NCBI GenBank assembly: GCA_016870995.1 | Contig: VFZU01000059.1 | Coordinates: 1 to 33,754 of the forward strand | Source: Acidobacteriota bacterium | GTDB taxonomy: Bacteria; Acidobacteriota; Terriglobia; Bryobacterales; Bryobacteraceae | DNA length: 33,754 nucleotides | Direction: 5' to 3' | Shown: in pieces, positions 7,912-16,714 of the stretch | How positions within the stretch are numbered: the first letter of the stretch is position 1 | Layout of the letters: every line of letters starts with the position of its first letter | Notes under the pieces: model-generated | Told to the model about the DNA's origin: nothing | Database searches by the model: none | What the model saw: the letters and a program-made list of their open reading frames with translations, nothing else | Program-made: the position numbers and the translations under genes

Positions 7912-8568
7912 TTGGTGCGCAGGCGACACTTCCTAAAACTTCCTCCGGGCGGAGCACTTCTGGTCTACAGCCTCGATGGCGAGCCGTTGCTGCAAACTCC
8001 TGCTGGAGAGGTTCAAGTTCCACTTCGGTTCTTTACCAGCGACGAAGCCGCGATCGTCGAGGCGGCCGTGTCGAGGATCTTTCCGTCGGATGATACTGGC
8101 CCCGGCGCTAAAGAATGTGGAGTGACTCTATACATCGACCGACAACTGGCGGGCCCTTACGGCAGAGACCGGTATCGATACACGAAGGAACCCTTCGAAG
8201 CAGGCTCCGCCGAGCAGGGATATCAAGGTAAATCGACGCCCCGCGAAATCTACCGCACGAATTTGAAGTCACTTGCGGGTCTGGCCTCACTCAGCGAGGC
8301 CGAGCAAGACAATCGGCTGCGTGCCATCGAGAACACCGCGTTCTTCCGGTTGCTAAGGCAGCACACACTCGAGGGAATGTTCTGTGACCCGATGCACGGA
8401 GGCAATCGGGATTGCCTCGGATGGCAGCTGATTGGATTCCCAGGACCCTACATGTCCTGGGCCAACGACATCGACCGGCACTACGGTGAGACGCATCGGG
8501 TCAAGTCGCAGTCGATATCGCAAATCCTCAATCGGAAAGTGGTTCCGTGGGAGGAGTTGGAACCATGA
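7912..8568 (+). CDS. Gluconate 2-dehydrogenase subunit-3-like protein (small partner of a GMC enzyme)
   Basis: 218 residues. The N-terminus VRRRHFLKLPPGGALLVYSL is a twin-arginine signal. The body has the subunit-3 pattern: LRFFTSDEAAIVEAAVSRIFPSDDTGPGAKECGVTLYID, then GPYGRDRY, and a C-terminal EGMFCDPMHGGNRDCLGWQLIGFPGP. In gluconate and related dehydrogenases this subunit is carried through the Tat system together with the flavin subunit. The start is TTG 7912 with AGGA 9 bases upstream; GTG 7915 is an alternative. The stop overlaps the GMC start by ATGA. It is transcribed divergently from the DUF2141 operon across the tandem operators. Confidence 0.88.
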   Translation: MVRRRHFLKLPPGGALLVYSLDGEPLLQTPAGEVQVPLRFFTSDEAAIVEAAVSRIFPSDDTGPGAKECGVTLYIDRQLAGPYGRDRYRYTKEPFEAGSAEQGYQGKSTPREIYRTNLKSLAGLASLSEAEQDNRLRAIENTAFFRLLRQHTLEGMFCDPMHGGNRDCLGWQLIGFPGPYMSWANDIDRHYGETHRVKSQSISQILNRKVVPWEELEP

Positions 8569-10232
8569 CCAATCTTGCGGCAGTGGACGTGGTGATCATT
8601 GGCGGCGGCTGGTCTGGCATGCTGATGGCCAAAGAACTGGCTGCGAAGTCGAGCTCTCGAATCGTTGTTCTTGAGCGAGGCAAGCCGCGCAATCCGAAAG
8701 AGTACATCGAAGGCATGGACGAGCTGGATTACGCCCTTCGGTATCGAATGATGCAGGACGTTGCGAAGGAAACCGTAACGTTTCGCAACGAGGTAAAACA
8801 AAAGGCACTGCCGATTCGACAGTTCGGATCGTTTCTGCCTGGAGACGGAGTCGGCGGGGCGGGTGAGCACTGGAATGGCATGACCCCGAGGTTCCTCCCG
8901 GATGTCTTTGAGATGCACAAGACAACGGTGGAGAAGTATGGAAAGAAGCGCTTGCCCGCAGGCAGCACCGTCCAGGATTGGGGCATCACCTACAAGGAGA
9001 TCGAGCCTTATTATCTGAAGGCAGAGCAATTGCTTGGGATCTCAGGGCTGGCGGGTAATCCAATGACAGGGCCAAGGTCTGGGCCGTTTCCCACTCCACC
9101 CCTCAAGCAGACCTACTTCGGAAAGTTGTTCACCGATGCCTCTTTGGCGTTGGGGTATCATCCCTATCCGGCTCCAAGTGCCAATCTGAGTCAGAGCTAC
9201 CGCAACCCCGATGGCGTGATCCGTCCCGCCTGCCAATACTGCGGCTTTTGCGAACGGTTTGGCTGCATGGTGGGTGCCAAGGCGCAGCCCACGAACACGC
9301 TATTGCCAGTTCTCCAAAAGCGATCGAACGTCACGATCACCACCAGTGCCCAGGTGCGTCGTATCGTCACCAAGGACGGCGTTGCGACGGGTGTCGTGTA
9401 TGTGTCGAACGGCAAGGAGTTCTTTCAGCCTGCAGCCCGAGTTGTGCTCGCATCCTGGACGCTGAATAACACTCGATTGCTGCTGCTCTCAGGGATCGGC
9501 AACGCAAACACGGGACGAAACCTGACTCACCAGGTGATGGGCGCCGGAGCGACGCTGTTCTTTGACCGGCCACTCAATCGCTATATGGGATCAGGGTCGT
9601 CAAACATGACGGTCAGCGATTTCGATGGAGACAACTTCGATCATTCCCAAGTGGATTTCATCCGTGGAGCCTACATCTCGAGCCCAGCCTATGGCGCACG
9701 GCCCATCGCGAATTTTGGCGCAGTTCCCGGGGATGTGAAAGCCACATGGGGCAGTGAATGGAAGAAAGCAGCTGTCGCGGCGTACGACCGCACGGCACGG
9801 CTCGGGTCATCGGGAGAGCACATTCCTTACTCGAGCAACTTCATGGATCTTGACCCCACGTACACCGACATTCTTGGTGATCCGTTATTGCGGTTAACGC
9901 TCGACTGGAACGAGAACGAAATGAAGATCCACAACTTCATCTCTTCGAAGATCGAGACCATTGCGAAGCGGATGCCTGTGAAGAGCTACACCATGTCTCC
10001 AGCCTTGAAGCGCTATGACGTGATGAGCTACAAGAGCACGCACTTGCAGGGAGGAACCATCATGGGGTCCGATCCCTCATCCAGCGTTGTGGATCCTCGA
10101 GGTCGGCACTGGCAGGTTCGCAACCTATGGGTTCTCGGGGCAAGTACTTTCCCGCAAAATCCTTCAGGAAATCCAACCTTGACGGTCTTGGCACAAACGC
10201 TTATGGCCGCTTCAGCTTGGCCAGATAGATAG
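8565..10232 (+). CDS. GMC-family FAD oxidoreductase (gluconate/alcohol dehydrogenase type)
   Basis: 555 residues from ATG 8565, chosen over an in-frame GTG 18 bases upstream because GGAGGAG lies 8 bases before it and it overlaps the previous stop as ATGA. FAD-binding Rossmann motif DVVIIGGGWSGMLMAKEL (8-25) and VVLERG; the GMC flavin-loop motif GVGGAGEHWNGMTPRF near residue 94; a cysteine cluster CQYCGFCERFGC near 228; and the C-terminal catalytic region with THLQGGTIMG and NPSGNPTLTVLAQT, supplying the His/Asn active-site pair. It likely oxidises a sugar, polyol or sugar acid in the periplasm after co-export with the subunit-3 partner. No cytochrome c subunit follows, unlike the classical three-subunit complex. 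Its 3' end overlaps the convergent DUF1648 gene by 32 bases. Confidence 0.92.
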   Translation: MTNLAAVDVVIIGGGWSGMLMAKELAAKSSSRIVVLERGKPRNPKEYIEGMDELDYALRYRMMQDVAKETVTFRNEVKQKALPIRQFGSFLPGDGVGGAGEHWNGMTPRFLPDVFEMHKTTVEKYGKKRLPAGSTVQDWGITYKEIEPYYLKAEQLLGISGLAGNPMTGPRSGPFPTPPLKQTYFGKLFTDASLALGYHPYPAPSANLSQSYRNPDGVIRPACQYCGFCERFGCMVGAKAQPTNTLLPVLQKRSNVTITTSAQVRRIVTKDGVATGVVYVSNGKEFFQPAARVVLASWTLNNTRLLLLSGIGNANTGRNLTHQVMGAGATLFFDRPLNRYMGSGSSNMTVSDFDGDNFDHSQVDFIRGAYISSPAYGARPIANFGAVPGDVKATWGSEWKKAAVAAYDRTARLGSSGEHIPYSSNFMDLDPTYTDILGDPLLRLTLDWNENEMKIHNFISSKIETIAKRMPVKSYTMSPALKRYDVMSYKSTHLQGGTIMGSDPSSSVVDPRGRHWQVRNLWVLGASTFPQNPSGNPTLTVLAQTLMAASAWPDR

Positions 10233-10662
10233 CGGTAGGCAAGATGGGCAGCAACAAGGCAATCGGCAAAAAGCCAGCGGGCAGGCCAGTGGCATTGCCA
10301 TTGGCGACCTGAACCATAGCCCACACGGTAATGAACAACAAGATCAACACACAGGCCTTCAGTGCGCAGGCCATCTCACCGAGTTGCGCACGCACTTCGG
10401 AGTCGTTGAGATCCACCGCGAAGGGAACATTCATCCATTGAGGTTTGCGCTGCACCAGTGACAAGATCCCATAGGTAAAGGCAGCGAGGACAGGTAGCAC
10501 GATCAAGAAGTCCTTGCCGCCCCAACTGTCGGGTTGGCCGTGGATGTTGAAGTGGACTGGAATCCGTGAGGGAAGTGAATTCCAAGTCCAGGCAACCAGT
10601 GCAACGATTCCAGCCCATGATGTAGCTGCAATCATCTCCGCAATGATGCGAACAGCGCCCAA
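10201..10662 (-). CDS. DUF1648 domain membrane protein
   Basis: 153 residues if it starts at TTG 10662; an internal ATG at 10635 would give 144. The DUF1648 signature is SLPSRIPVHFNIHGQPDSWGGKDFL (the P-x-H-F-N-x-x-G-x-x-D-x-W-G core), flanked by hydrophobic helices near residues 13-28, 49-66, 102-120 and 126-145. DUF1648 occurs alone or in SdpI-like immunity proteins; the function here is unknown. Its start lies only 15 bases from that of the divergent esterase gene, which argues that one or both starts are further inside. It overlaps the end of the GMC gene by 32 bases, tail to tail. Confidence 0.82.
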   Translation of the reverse strand: MGAVRIIAEMIAATSWAGIVALVAWTWNSLPSRIPVHFNIHGQPDSWGGKDFLIVLPVLAAFTYGILSLVQRKPQWMNVPFAVDLNDSEVRAQLGEMACALKACVLILLFITVWAMVQVANGNATGLPAGFLPIALLLPILPTAIYLAKLKRP

Positions 10663-10677
10663 GCCCTCATTGTAGTT

Positions 10678-11790
10678 ATGATTGCTTCGATGCGCACGTT
10701 CTTCATCTCTTCACTCTTTGCCACCGCTCTTCTAGTAGCCCAGCCCCAGCAACAACAGCTTCTATCGCCCATCGTTCATGCAGACCGATCGGTTACCTTC
10801 AACCTGCGTGCGCCGAACGCGCAAAAGGTGGAATTATCTCTGGATAATGGAAAGCGTTTTCCTCTCGCGAAGGATGAGAAAGGCATCTGGACCGTTAAGA
10901 CCCCAGCGCTAGATCCAGACCTACATGGCTATTCGTTTCAGGTGGATGGCGTCGGGACGATCGATCCCATCAACGGCGAGATCAAATCTAACGCGCTGAA
11001 CCCCGGCAGCATGGTGCTGGTTCCTGGCGAGAAGCCTCAGCCCTGGGAGTTCACCGACATTCCGCATGGAGTGATTCATCGCCATTTCTACCATTCGAAG
11101 ATCGTCGGTGAGAATCGCGATTTCTTTGTCTACACGCCGCCGGGGTATCAACCCGGTAAGCGCTATGCTCTTCTGGTTTTGCTGCATGGCTATAGCGATG
11201 TCGCCGATGGCTGGACGACTGTGGGCAAAGCCAACCTGATCTTCGATCAACTGATTGCATCGGGAAGAAGGCCATTTATTGCCGTGATGCCCTTGGGCTA
11301 CGGAATGACGCAGGCCGATCTGAAGGCGCGCGCAATCAACTCTGGCGGCAACTTCGTCAAGAACACCGTGAACTTCGAAAAGAACCTGCTTGAAGAAGTG
11401 TTGCCACTGGCCGAGAAACAGTACAAGGTGAGTAGCAAGGCAAAGGAGAGGGCAATCTCTGGGCTTTCTATGGGGGGAGGGGAAACGCTCTATGTCGGCT
11501 TACGGAACCTGGACAAATTCTCCTGGATCGGGGCCATGAGCAGCGCTCCTCAATTGATGGGGAAGGCCGATGAAGCCCTGGCCGCCTTAAGCGAGAAAGA
11601 CAACGCACGCATCAAACTGCTCTGGATTGCGATTGGCAAGAACGACTTTCTACTGAAGCAGAATCAGGAATTCGTCGGCTGGCTGAAGACGCGCAAGATC
11701 GATCACAAATACATCGAAACCGAAGGCGCGCACACCTGGCTCGTCTGGCGGCGCTATCTGAGTGACTTCCTCACTCAAGTGAATTGGTAG
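10678..11790 (+). CDS. Exported esterase of the enterochelin-esterase/CE1-like alpha/beta hydrolase family
   Basis: 370 residues from ATG 10678; ATG 10690 (MRTFFISSLFATALLVA) also opens a signal peptide and is perhaps the better start given the crowded divergent spacing. After the signal, residues 28-115 form an immunoglobulin-like carbohydrate-binding N-domain (VTFNLRAPNAQKVELSLDNG). The hydrolase domain follows from about 125: RDFFVYTPPGYQPGKRYALLVLLHG, nucleophile Ser264 in GLSMGG, Asp323 in GKNDF and His352 in EGAHTW. Relatives cleave siderophore, feruloyl or acetyl-xylan esters; this one is probably periplasmic or secreted and acts on plant polymer esters, an inference. Its stop is immediately followed by that of the convergent amidase. 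Confidence 0.88.
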   Translation: MIASMRTFFISSLFATALLVAQPQQQQLLSPIVHADRSVTFNLRAPNAQKVELSLDNGKRFPLAKDEKGIWTVKTPALDPDLHGYSFQVDGVGTIDPINGEIKSNALNPGSMVLVPGEKPQPWEFTDIPHGVIHRHFYHSKIVGENRDFFVYTPPGYQPGKRYALLVLLHGYSDVADGWTTVGKANLIFDQLIASGRRPFIAVMPLGYGMTQADLKARAINSGGNFVKNTVNFEKNLLEEVLPLAEKQYKVSSKAKERAISGLSMGGGETLYVGLRNLDKFSWIGAMSSAPQLMGKADEALAALSEKDNARIKLLWIAIGKNDFLLKQNQEFVGWLKTRKIDHKYIETEGAHTWLVWRRYLSDFLTQVNW

Positions 11791-13290
11791 TTAGCCCTCG
11801 TCGGTGTTGGCGAGCATCGGCACTGGAGTATCAGGCCGCAGATTCGGCTTTCGCTGATGCCATTCCGTAGCCCTTTCGTAGGAGTGGCCCAGGGCCAGCA
11901 CGCGGCCATCGCTGAAGTTTGGACCAACGATCATTAGCCCAATCGGCATCCCCTCGGTGCCGAACCCGCAGGGTACAGACAAGGCTGGGATGCCGTAGGC
12001 GTTGAAGTCGGCGGGATTCTCGAGCTCCGGATTGCGCGGCTTTTCTGACAGCTCGCGTTTGATGGAGTCGTTGACAGTTCTCGGCGTGCGGCGCCGCGTG
12101 GGCAGAATCATCAAATCGACGTTCTGCGAGGAGAACGCGTCATCGATCGTCCGGCGCAGCAACTGCAGCTTCCACATCGCTTGAATGTATTCATAGGCGC
12201 GCGCGTCTTTACCCCTTTCAAGATTGCGGCGCACCGGGATCTGATAAAGAGACTTGCCTTGCTCAAAGTATTCCTCATGATAGGCGTACATTTCGCCGCC
12301 GCCGCTGGTTCCGCGCGTGGAAGGCAAGAGCACTTCTTTGACACCTGCGGTCATGCCGGCAATTCGGGCAATGGCGCCTTCGACGGCTTTAGCGACATCG
12401 GCATCGAGATGATCAAAGTAAGGCACCCGTGGCACGCCGATCCTGAGGCCTTTCACCGGTTGCTTTATCAGTGCCACATAGTCTTCCCTGGGATGATTGA
12501 CACTTGTGATATCCAAGCGGTCGTACCCGGCCAGGTGGTTTAACATCACCGCCGCGTCTTCGACTGTCTTCGTCATCGGCCCACAGTGGTCTCGCGATAA
12601 AGCCAACGGCACGATACCGCGAATCGAAACTAGCCCGTACGTGGGCTTCAGGCCGACAATCGAACAATAGCTTGAAGGTGTGCGAATGCTCCCGCCCGTA
12701 TCTGTCCCCAATGCGCCGAAGCAGAGGTCCGCAGAGACCGCAGCCGCGCTACCGCCGGAAGACCCGCCGGGGTGTCGCGCGAGAGCCCACGGGTTGCGCA
12801 CTGGTCCGAAATAACTCGTAGCGGATGTGCCACCATTGGCGAACTCGTGCAGGTTGAGCTTGCCCAACAGAATCGCACCGGCAGCCTTCAGCTTTCTCGT
12901 CACCTCAGCGTCTTCGGTGGGGACTCGATTGTCGAAAACCGCACTGGCCGCGGTGGTGCGCACACCTGCGGTATCAATGTTGTCTTTGAGTGCGATGGGG
13001 ATCCCATGCAGCGGACCCCGGTCCCGGCCCGCTTTTATCTCTGCTTCGGCTTCGCGCGCTTGAGCTAGTGCACTCTCTTTGAGCACCGTAATGTAGGCAT
13101 TGAGTTTTGGTTGGTAAACCTCAATGCGTGAGAGGCAAGCTTCCACAAGTGCCGTGGGTGTCGTCTGCCGATTTCGCAATCTCGCGGCCGCCTGACTTAA
13201 AGACAATTGGGCCACGTCGCTCAACGATTGAGCATGGCTCGAAAGCACCGATGCGCCAAGGCCAAAGGCGAAGGTTCTGCGATTCAACAT
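11791..13290 (-). CDS. Exported amidase-signature enzyme
   Basis: 499 residues. The N-terminus MLNRRTFAFGLGASVLSSHA is a Tat-like signal, so the protein acts outside the cytoplasm rather than as GatA. The amidase-signature fold is complete, with the Ser-cisSer-Lys triad at Lys102 (GIPIALKDN), Ser177 (GGSSGGSAAAV) and Ser201 (GTDTGGSIRTP); the spacings 75 and 24 equal those in GatA. The C-terminal half carries IPALSVPCGF and GMPIGLMIVGP, usual for the family. Substrate unknown: linear amides, peptides or aryl amides are possible. It ends back to back with the esterase gene (zero intergenic bases) and starts 62 bases from the divergent TonB receptor gene. Confidence 0.92.
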   Translation of the reverse strand: MLNRRTFAFGLGASVLSSHAQSLSDVAQLSLSQAAARLRNRQTTPTALVEACLSRIEVYQPKLNAYITVLKESALAQAREAEAEIKAGRDRGPLHGIPIALKDNIDTAGVRTTAASAVFDNRVPTEDAEVTRKLKAAGAILLGKLNLHEFANGGTSATSYFGPVRNPWALARHPGGSSGGSAAAVSADLCFGALGTDTGGSIRTPSSYCSIVGLKPTYGLVSIRGIVPLALSRDHCGPMTKTVEDAAVMLNHLAGYDRLDITSVNHPREDYVALIKQPVKGLRIGVPRVPYFDHLDADVAKAVEGAIARIAGMTAGVKEVLLPSTRGTSGGGEMYAYHEEYFEQGKSLYQIPVRRNLERGKDARAYEYIQAMWKLQLLRRTIDDAFSSQNVDLMILPTRRRTPRTVNDSIKRELSEKPRNPELENPADFNAYGIPALSVPCGFGTEGMPIGLMIVGPNFSDGRVLALGHSYERATEWHQRKPNLRPDTPVPMLANTDEG

Positions 13291-13314
13291 TTTAAGAGTT
13301 TAGCCAAAAACCCG

Positions 13315-13341
13315 TTGACTTCCTTACTGAAACTTGATAAA
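13315..13341 (+). promoter_or_regulatory. Possible promoter of the TonB receptor gene
   Basis: TTGACT (13315-13320) and GATAAA (13336-13341, preceded by T) lie in the 62-base divergent gap, 5/6 and 4/6 matches to the sigma-70 consensus. The 15-base spacer is short, so this is only a candidate. Confidence 0.3.
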
Positions 13342-13352
13342 TCAAACAGACT

Positions 13353-16300
13353 ATGGATATGTCTTTAAGATGTCTCGCGGCGCTCACGTTCAGCGTCGTA
13401 CTTGGCCTGGCTCAATCGGGCACAGGCGATATTGGTGGAAGTATCACGGACGCCTCGGGCGCGGCCGTTGCAGGAGCCACCATCACGATCTCGAATCCAG
13501 CCACTGGATTCACTCGTGTGATGAAGTCCAACGATGGCGGTATCTATGCCGCCCCAGCCTTAACGCCGGGGACCTACACCATCAAAGTGGAACGGCAAGG
13601 GTTCCAGTCGCAGTCTCGGGCCGGTGTTGAAATTCAAGTTGGTCAGTCACCAGTTCTCGACTTCGCGTTGGCCGTCGGTAACGTTGCTGAAGTCATCGAA
13701 GTCACAGGCGGGGCTCCCGTTCTTGAGACCGAATCCACTTCAGTCGGTACCGTCATCGAGAACAAACGCATTGTCGAGTTGCCTCTCAATGGCCGCAACT
13801 ATCTTCAATTGGCTTCTCTCATCCCTGGCGCAACTACCAATGGCCCCGCATCTTCGCAGGGACAACAGCGTATGGGTGGTGCCAGAAATACCTTTGCTCT
13901 GAATATCGCGGGTCAACGCGTTCACTTCAACCACTACTCTCTCGATGGTATGGAGAACACCGATCCGAACTTCAACACCTACCTGTTCTTGCCATCGATC
14001 GACGCCCTCCAGGAATTCAAAGTAGAGTCGGGATTGTTTTCTGCTGAATACGGTCGCGCTATCGCTCAGGTCAACGTTTCAACCAAATCAGGCAACAATG
14101 AATTTCACGGTGTCGGCTTCTCCTACGTTAGAAACTCCTTTTTTGACGCAAGAAACTTCTTTGCGCCCATTAACCCCCCGTTCAAGCGCAATCAATTCGG
14201 CGGCACCTTGTCTGGCCCCGTGCTGATCCCGAAATTGTTTGACGGACGCAACAAGCTGTTCTTCATGTTTAACTACGAAGGGCTGCGCGAACGTCGCGCC
14301 CTGACTCAAACGGGAACCCTTCCGGATGCGCGGTTCCGCAGTGGCAACTTCGGATTCCTGAATCGTGCAATTCGCGACCCGCTCAATCCTGGTCAGGTTT
14401 TCCCCAATGGCTTGATCCCCGAAAGCCGAATCAATCCAACTTCCCGCAAGGTGCTAAATGATTTCTACCCACTGCCGAATCAAGCTGGCACCGGAGCCCT
14501 CGGGATTACAAACAATTACTTGAACGACGAATCGAGAAGAACGGACGGCGACCAGTTCACGTTCCGGTCGGATTTGACTGCATTTCAAAACCAGACCTTC
14601 TTCTTCCGCTTCTCTCAGACGAAAGAGCCGCAGTACATCCCCTTCCAGATTCGCGATACCGGCAACATTGTCGGCATCCTCGGCCAGCAAGGTGTGATCG
14701 GCCATACCGCTGTGATCGGCGCCAACAAGGTGAATGATTTCAAGTTCGGTATGAACTACTTCAATTCGAGCAACATTCAGCAGAGGGCCTTCAAGCGAAA
14801 CATCGTCGGCGAATTGGGATTGCAGGGCATCTCGCAGGACCCGCTGTTCTGGGGCATGCCTGTGTTCCAGATTGCGGGCTTCGCGAACGTCGGTGAATGC
14901 AACGACTGCCCGTTTGTGAATTGGAACACGACCTTCCAGTTCAGCGACAACTTCTCTTGGACGGCCGGTAAGCACACATTTAAGTTTGGTGGGGAATACC
15001 GCCGCTTGCGCTACAACCAGATTGGCGCGGTCGTCCCGCGCGGACGATTCACCTGGAATGGTCAGTACACCGGCGAACCCATGGCTGACATGCTGCTGGG
15101 TGTGATGTCGGGCACTGAAGGCCAGGTTGGTGCTCCGATCGCCAGCTTCCGTCAAAACTACATTGGCCTCTATCTGCAAGATGCATGGAAGGTGACCCGG
15201 AAGTTGACGATCAACTGGGGCATTCGCTGGGAGTACGAATCGCCGTTCATGGATAAGAATGATGCGATCGTCAACGTGGACTTCGCCTGGGACAACTCCC
15301 GCGAGCCGGTGTTCGTGAGAGCGGGCACAGGGAATTTGAATGAAGGCAATCCTCAGTTTCCTGCGCCGCCCACCTGGCAGTTAGTTCGCGACGGCAGATT
15401 CGGACGCGGCGCCGCAAAGCCGGATCGCAACGACTTGGGCCCCCGCGTCGGCCTTGCCTATCAGCTCGATGCCAAGACAGTGCTCCGTGCGAGCGGTGGT
15501 ATCTACTTTGTTCGCGATATCGGCAATGCCGTATTCGATATCGTCCGTAACATCCCGTTCACCATCCGCCAGGCTGAAACAGCCGACACCACGAGGCCGA
15601 ATCTTTCCTGGAATCGCTTGTTCACTTCTACAGGTGCTCCTAGCTTCCTGTTGATCAATGAGTTCGGGGAACGCACCACGTATGTGGCTCAGTGGCAGGC
15701 CGCCGTCCAGCGCCAATTGTCGAAAGACTTGTCGCTTGAGGTCACCTACATGGGTTCGGCTGGCATCAAGCTGCGCCGTCTCACTTCGTACAACAACCCG
15801 GAACCACGACCCGGCAATCCGAACCTCAACCGGCCCTTCCCGAAATTCAACGGAAGCTTTCAGAACATGAACGCTCCCAGCCATTCGAACTATCACTCGC
15901 TGCAGATGCGCTTGCAGCAGCGCTTCTCCAACGGCTTTACGCTTCTTGGATCGTATGCTTACTCGAAGTCGATCGACAACGGTTCGGGCATCCGTACCAC
16001 GGACGGCGATCCCTTGACTCCATCTGACAACTACAACCTGAGAGCCGAGCGCGGACTTTCCGCCTTCGACTTCCGTCAGCGCTTCACCGCGTCGTTCCTT
16101 TACGAGCTTCCCATCGGCAAAGGCAAGAAGCTGGGCATCACGAACCCGGTGGTCAACACCCTTTTGGGCGGTTGGCAATTGGGTGGCATTCTCACCTTCC
16201 AGGATGGCTTCCCCCTCACTGCATTCTGCGGCCCGGGTAACGTTCAAAATGGCGGCGGTTATTGCAAGCCAGACGCCATTGCCGGCGCGACCACGCGGCT

Positions 16301-16646
16301 GCCGGATGGACAGTCTACCGTTTCGCGGTTCTTTAACACCGACGCTTTTGTGGATCGCTTGGGCGTTGCGCCCGGCGCCGCACAGCCCGTCTTCCGTTAC
16401 GGTACCGCCGGACGTAATACGATCATCGGACCTGGGATCGCGAGCCTTGACGCCAGCGTGAACAAGTTCTTCCGGTTCATGGAAGGCAAGCACACCGTGG
16501 AGCTTCGCGGTGAGTTTTTCAACCTTCCGAATCGGGCAAATTTCGCGCAACCCGGTGCCACTCTGAGAACGCCTACCTACGGCGTGATCAGCAGCACCAG
16601 GATCGATTCGCGCCAAATCCAGATTGCATTGCGCTATAGCTTCTAA
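13353..16646 (+). CDS. Oar-like TonB-dependent receptor with carboxypeptidase-regulatory-like N-terminal domain
   Basis: 1097 residues. Signal peptide at 1-21 (LAALTFSVVLGLAQ). Residues about 24-108 are a carboxypeptidase-regulatory-like beta-sandwich (GSITDASGAAVAGATITISN; PGTYTIKVERQGFQ). The plug follows, with PLNGRNYLQLASLIPGA and YSLDGMENTDPNFNTYLF, then a long outer-membrane barrel of Tyr/Phe-rich alternating strands (LFFMFNYEGLRERRAL; GLYLQDAWKVTRKLTINWGIRWEYE) ending in IQIALRYSF, the aromatic C-terminal signal for barrel insertion. Such receptors are numerous in Acidobacteria and probably import oligosaccharides or other large nutrients. No TonB box was confidently identified. There is a choice of ATG at 13353 or 13359. 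It stands alone, ending at a bidirectional terminator. Confidence 0.94.
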   Translation: MDMSLRCLAALTFSVVLGLAQSGTGDIGGSITDASGAAVAGATITISNPATGFTRVMKSNDGGIYAAPALTPGTYTIKVERQGFQSQSRAGVEIQVGQSPVLDFALAVGNVAEVIEVTGGAPVLETESTSVGTVIENKRIVELPLNGRNYLQLASLIPGATTNGPASSQGQQRMGGARNTFALNIAGQRVHFNHYSLDGMENTDPNFNTYLFLPSIDALQEFKVESGLFSAEYGRAIAQVNVSTKSGNNEFHGVGFSYVRNSFFDARNFFAPINPPFKRNQFGGTLSGPVLIPKLFDGRNKLFFMFNYEGLRERRALTQTGTLPDARFRSGNFGFLNRAIRDPLNPGQVFPNGLIPESRINPTSRKVLNDFYPLPNQAGTGALGITNNYLNDESRRTDGDQFTFRSDLTAFQNQTFFFRFSQTKEPQYIPFQIRDTGNIVGILGQQGVIGHTAVIGANKVNDFKFGMNYFNSSNIQQRAFKRNIVGELGLQGISQDPLFWGMPVFQIAGFANVGECNDCPFVNWNTTFQFSDNFSWTAGKHTFKFGGEYRRLRYNQIGAVVPRGRFTWNGQYTGEPMADMLLGVMSGTEGQVGAPIASFRQNYIGLYLQDAWKVTRKLTINWGIRWEYESPFMDKNDAIVNVDFAWDNSREPVFVRAGTGNLNEGNPQFPAPPTWQLVRDGRFGRGAAKPDRNDLGPRVGLAYQLDAKTVLRASGGIYFVRDIGNAVFDIVRNIPFTIRQAETADTTRPNLSWNRLFTSTGAPSFLLINEFGERTTYVAQWQAAVQRQLSKDLSLEVTYMGSAGIKLRRLTSYNNPEPRPGNPNLNRPFPKFNGSFQNMNAPSHSNYHSLQMRLQQRFSNGFTLLGSYAYSKSIDNGSGIRTTDGDPLTPSDNYNLRAERGLSAFDFRQRFTASFLYELPIGKGKKLGITNPVVNTLLGGWQLGGILTFQDGFPLTAFCGPGNVQNGGGYCKPDAIAGATTRLPDGQSTVSRFFNTDAFVDRLGVAPGAAQPVFRYGTAGRNTIIGPGIASLDASVNKFFRFMEGKHTVELRGEFFNLPNRANFAQPGATLRTPTYGVISSTRIDSRQIQIALRYSF

Positions 16647-16669
16647 GAAGAATCTACGGTCAATCAAAA

Positions 16670-16708
16670 AGCCTCCAGCCTTTCGGGCTGGAGGCTGTCT
16701 CTTTTTTT
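16670..16708. terminator. Strong bidirectional rho-independent terminator
   Basis: A perfect 11-bp stem, AGCCTCCAGCC (16670-16680) and GGCTGGAGGCT (16686-16696) with a 5-base loop, is followed on the plus strand by GTCTC and seven T residues (16702-16708), and preceded by AAAAA (16666-16670), which gives a T-run when read on the minus strand. It sits between the convergent TonB receptor gene (ends 16646) and the ceramidase-DUF1080 gene (ends 16715), so it can stop both. Confidence 0.93.
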
Positions 16709-16714
16709 AGTCAA

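Noticed and set aside
15381-16667. 428-codon open frame on the minus strand inside the TonB receptor gene
   Set aside because: It is antisense to a complete, clearly recognised receptor, has no family motif, and reads as a low-complexity Arg/Val/Ala shadow. The same holds for 14454-15179.
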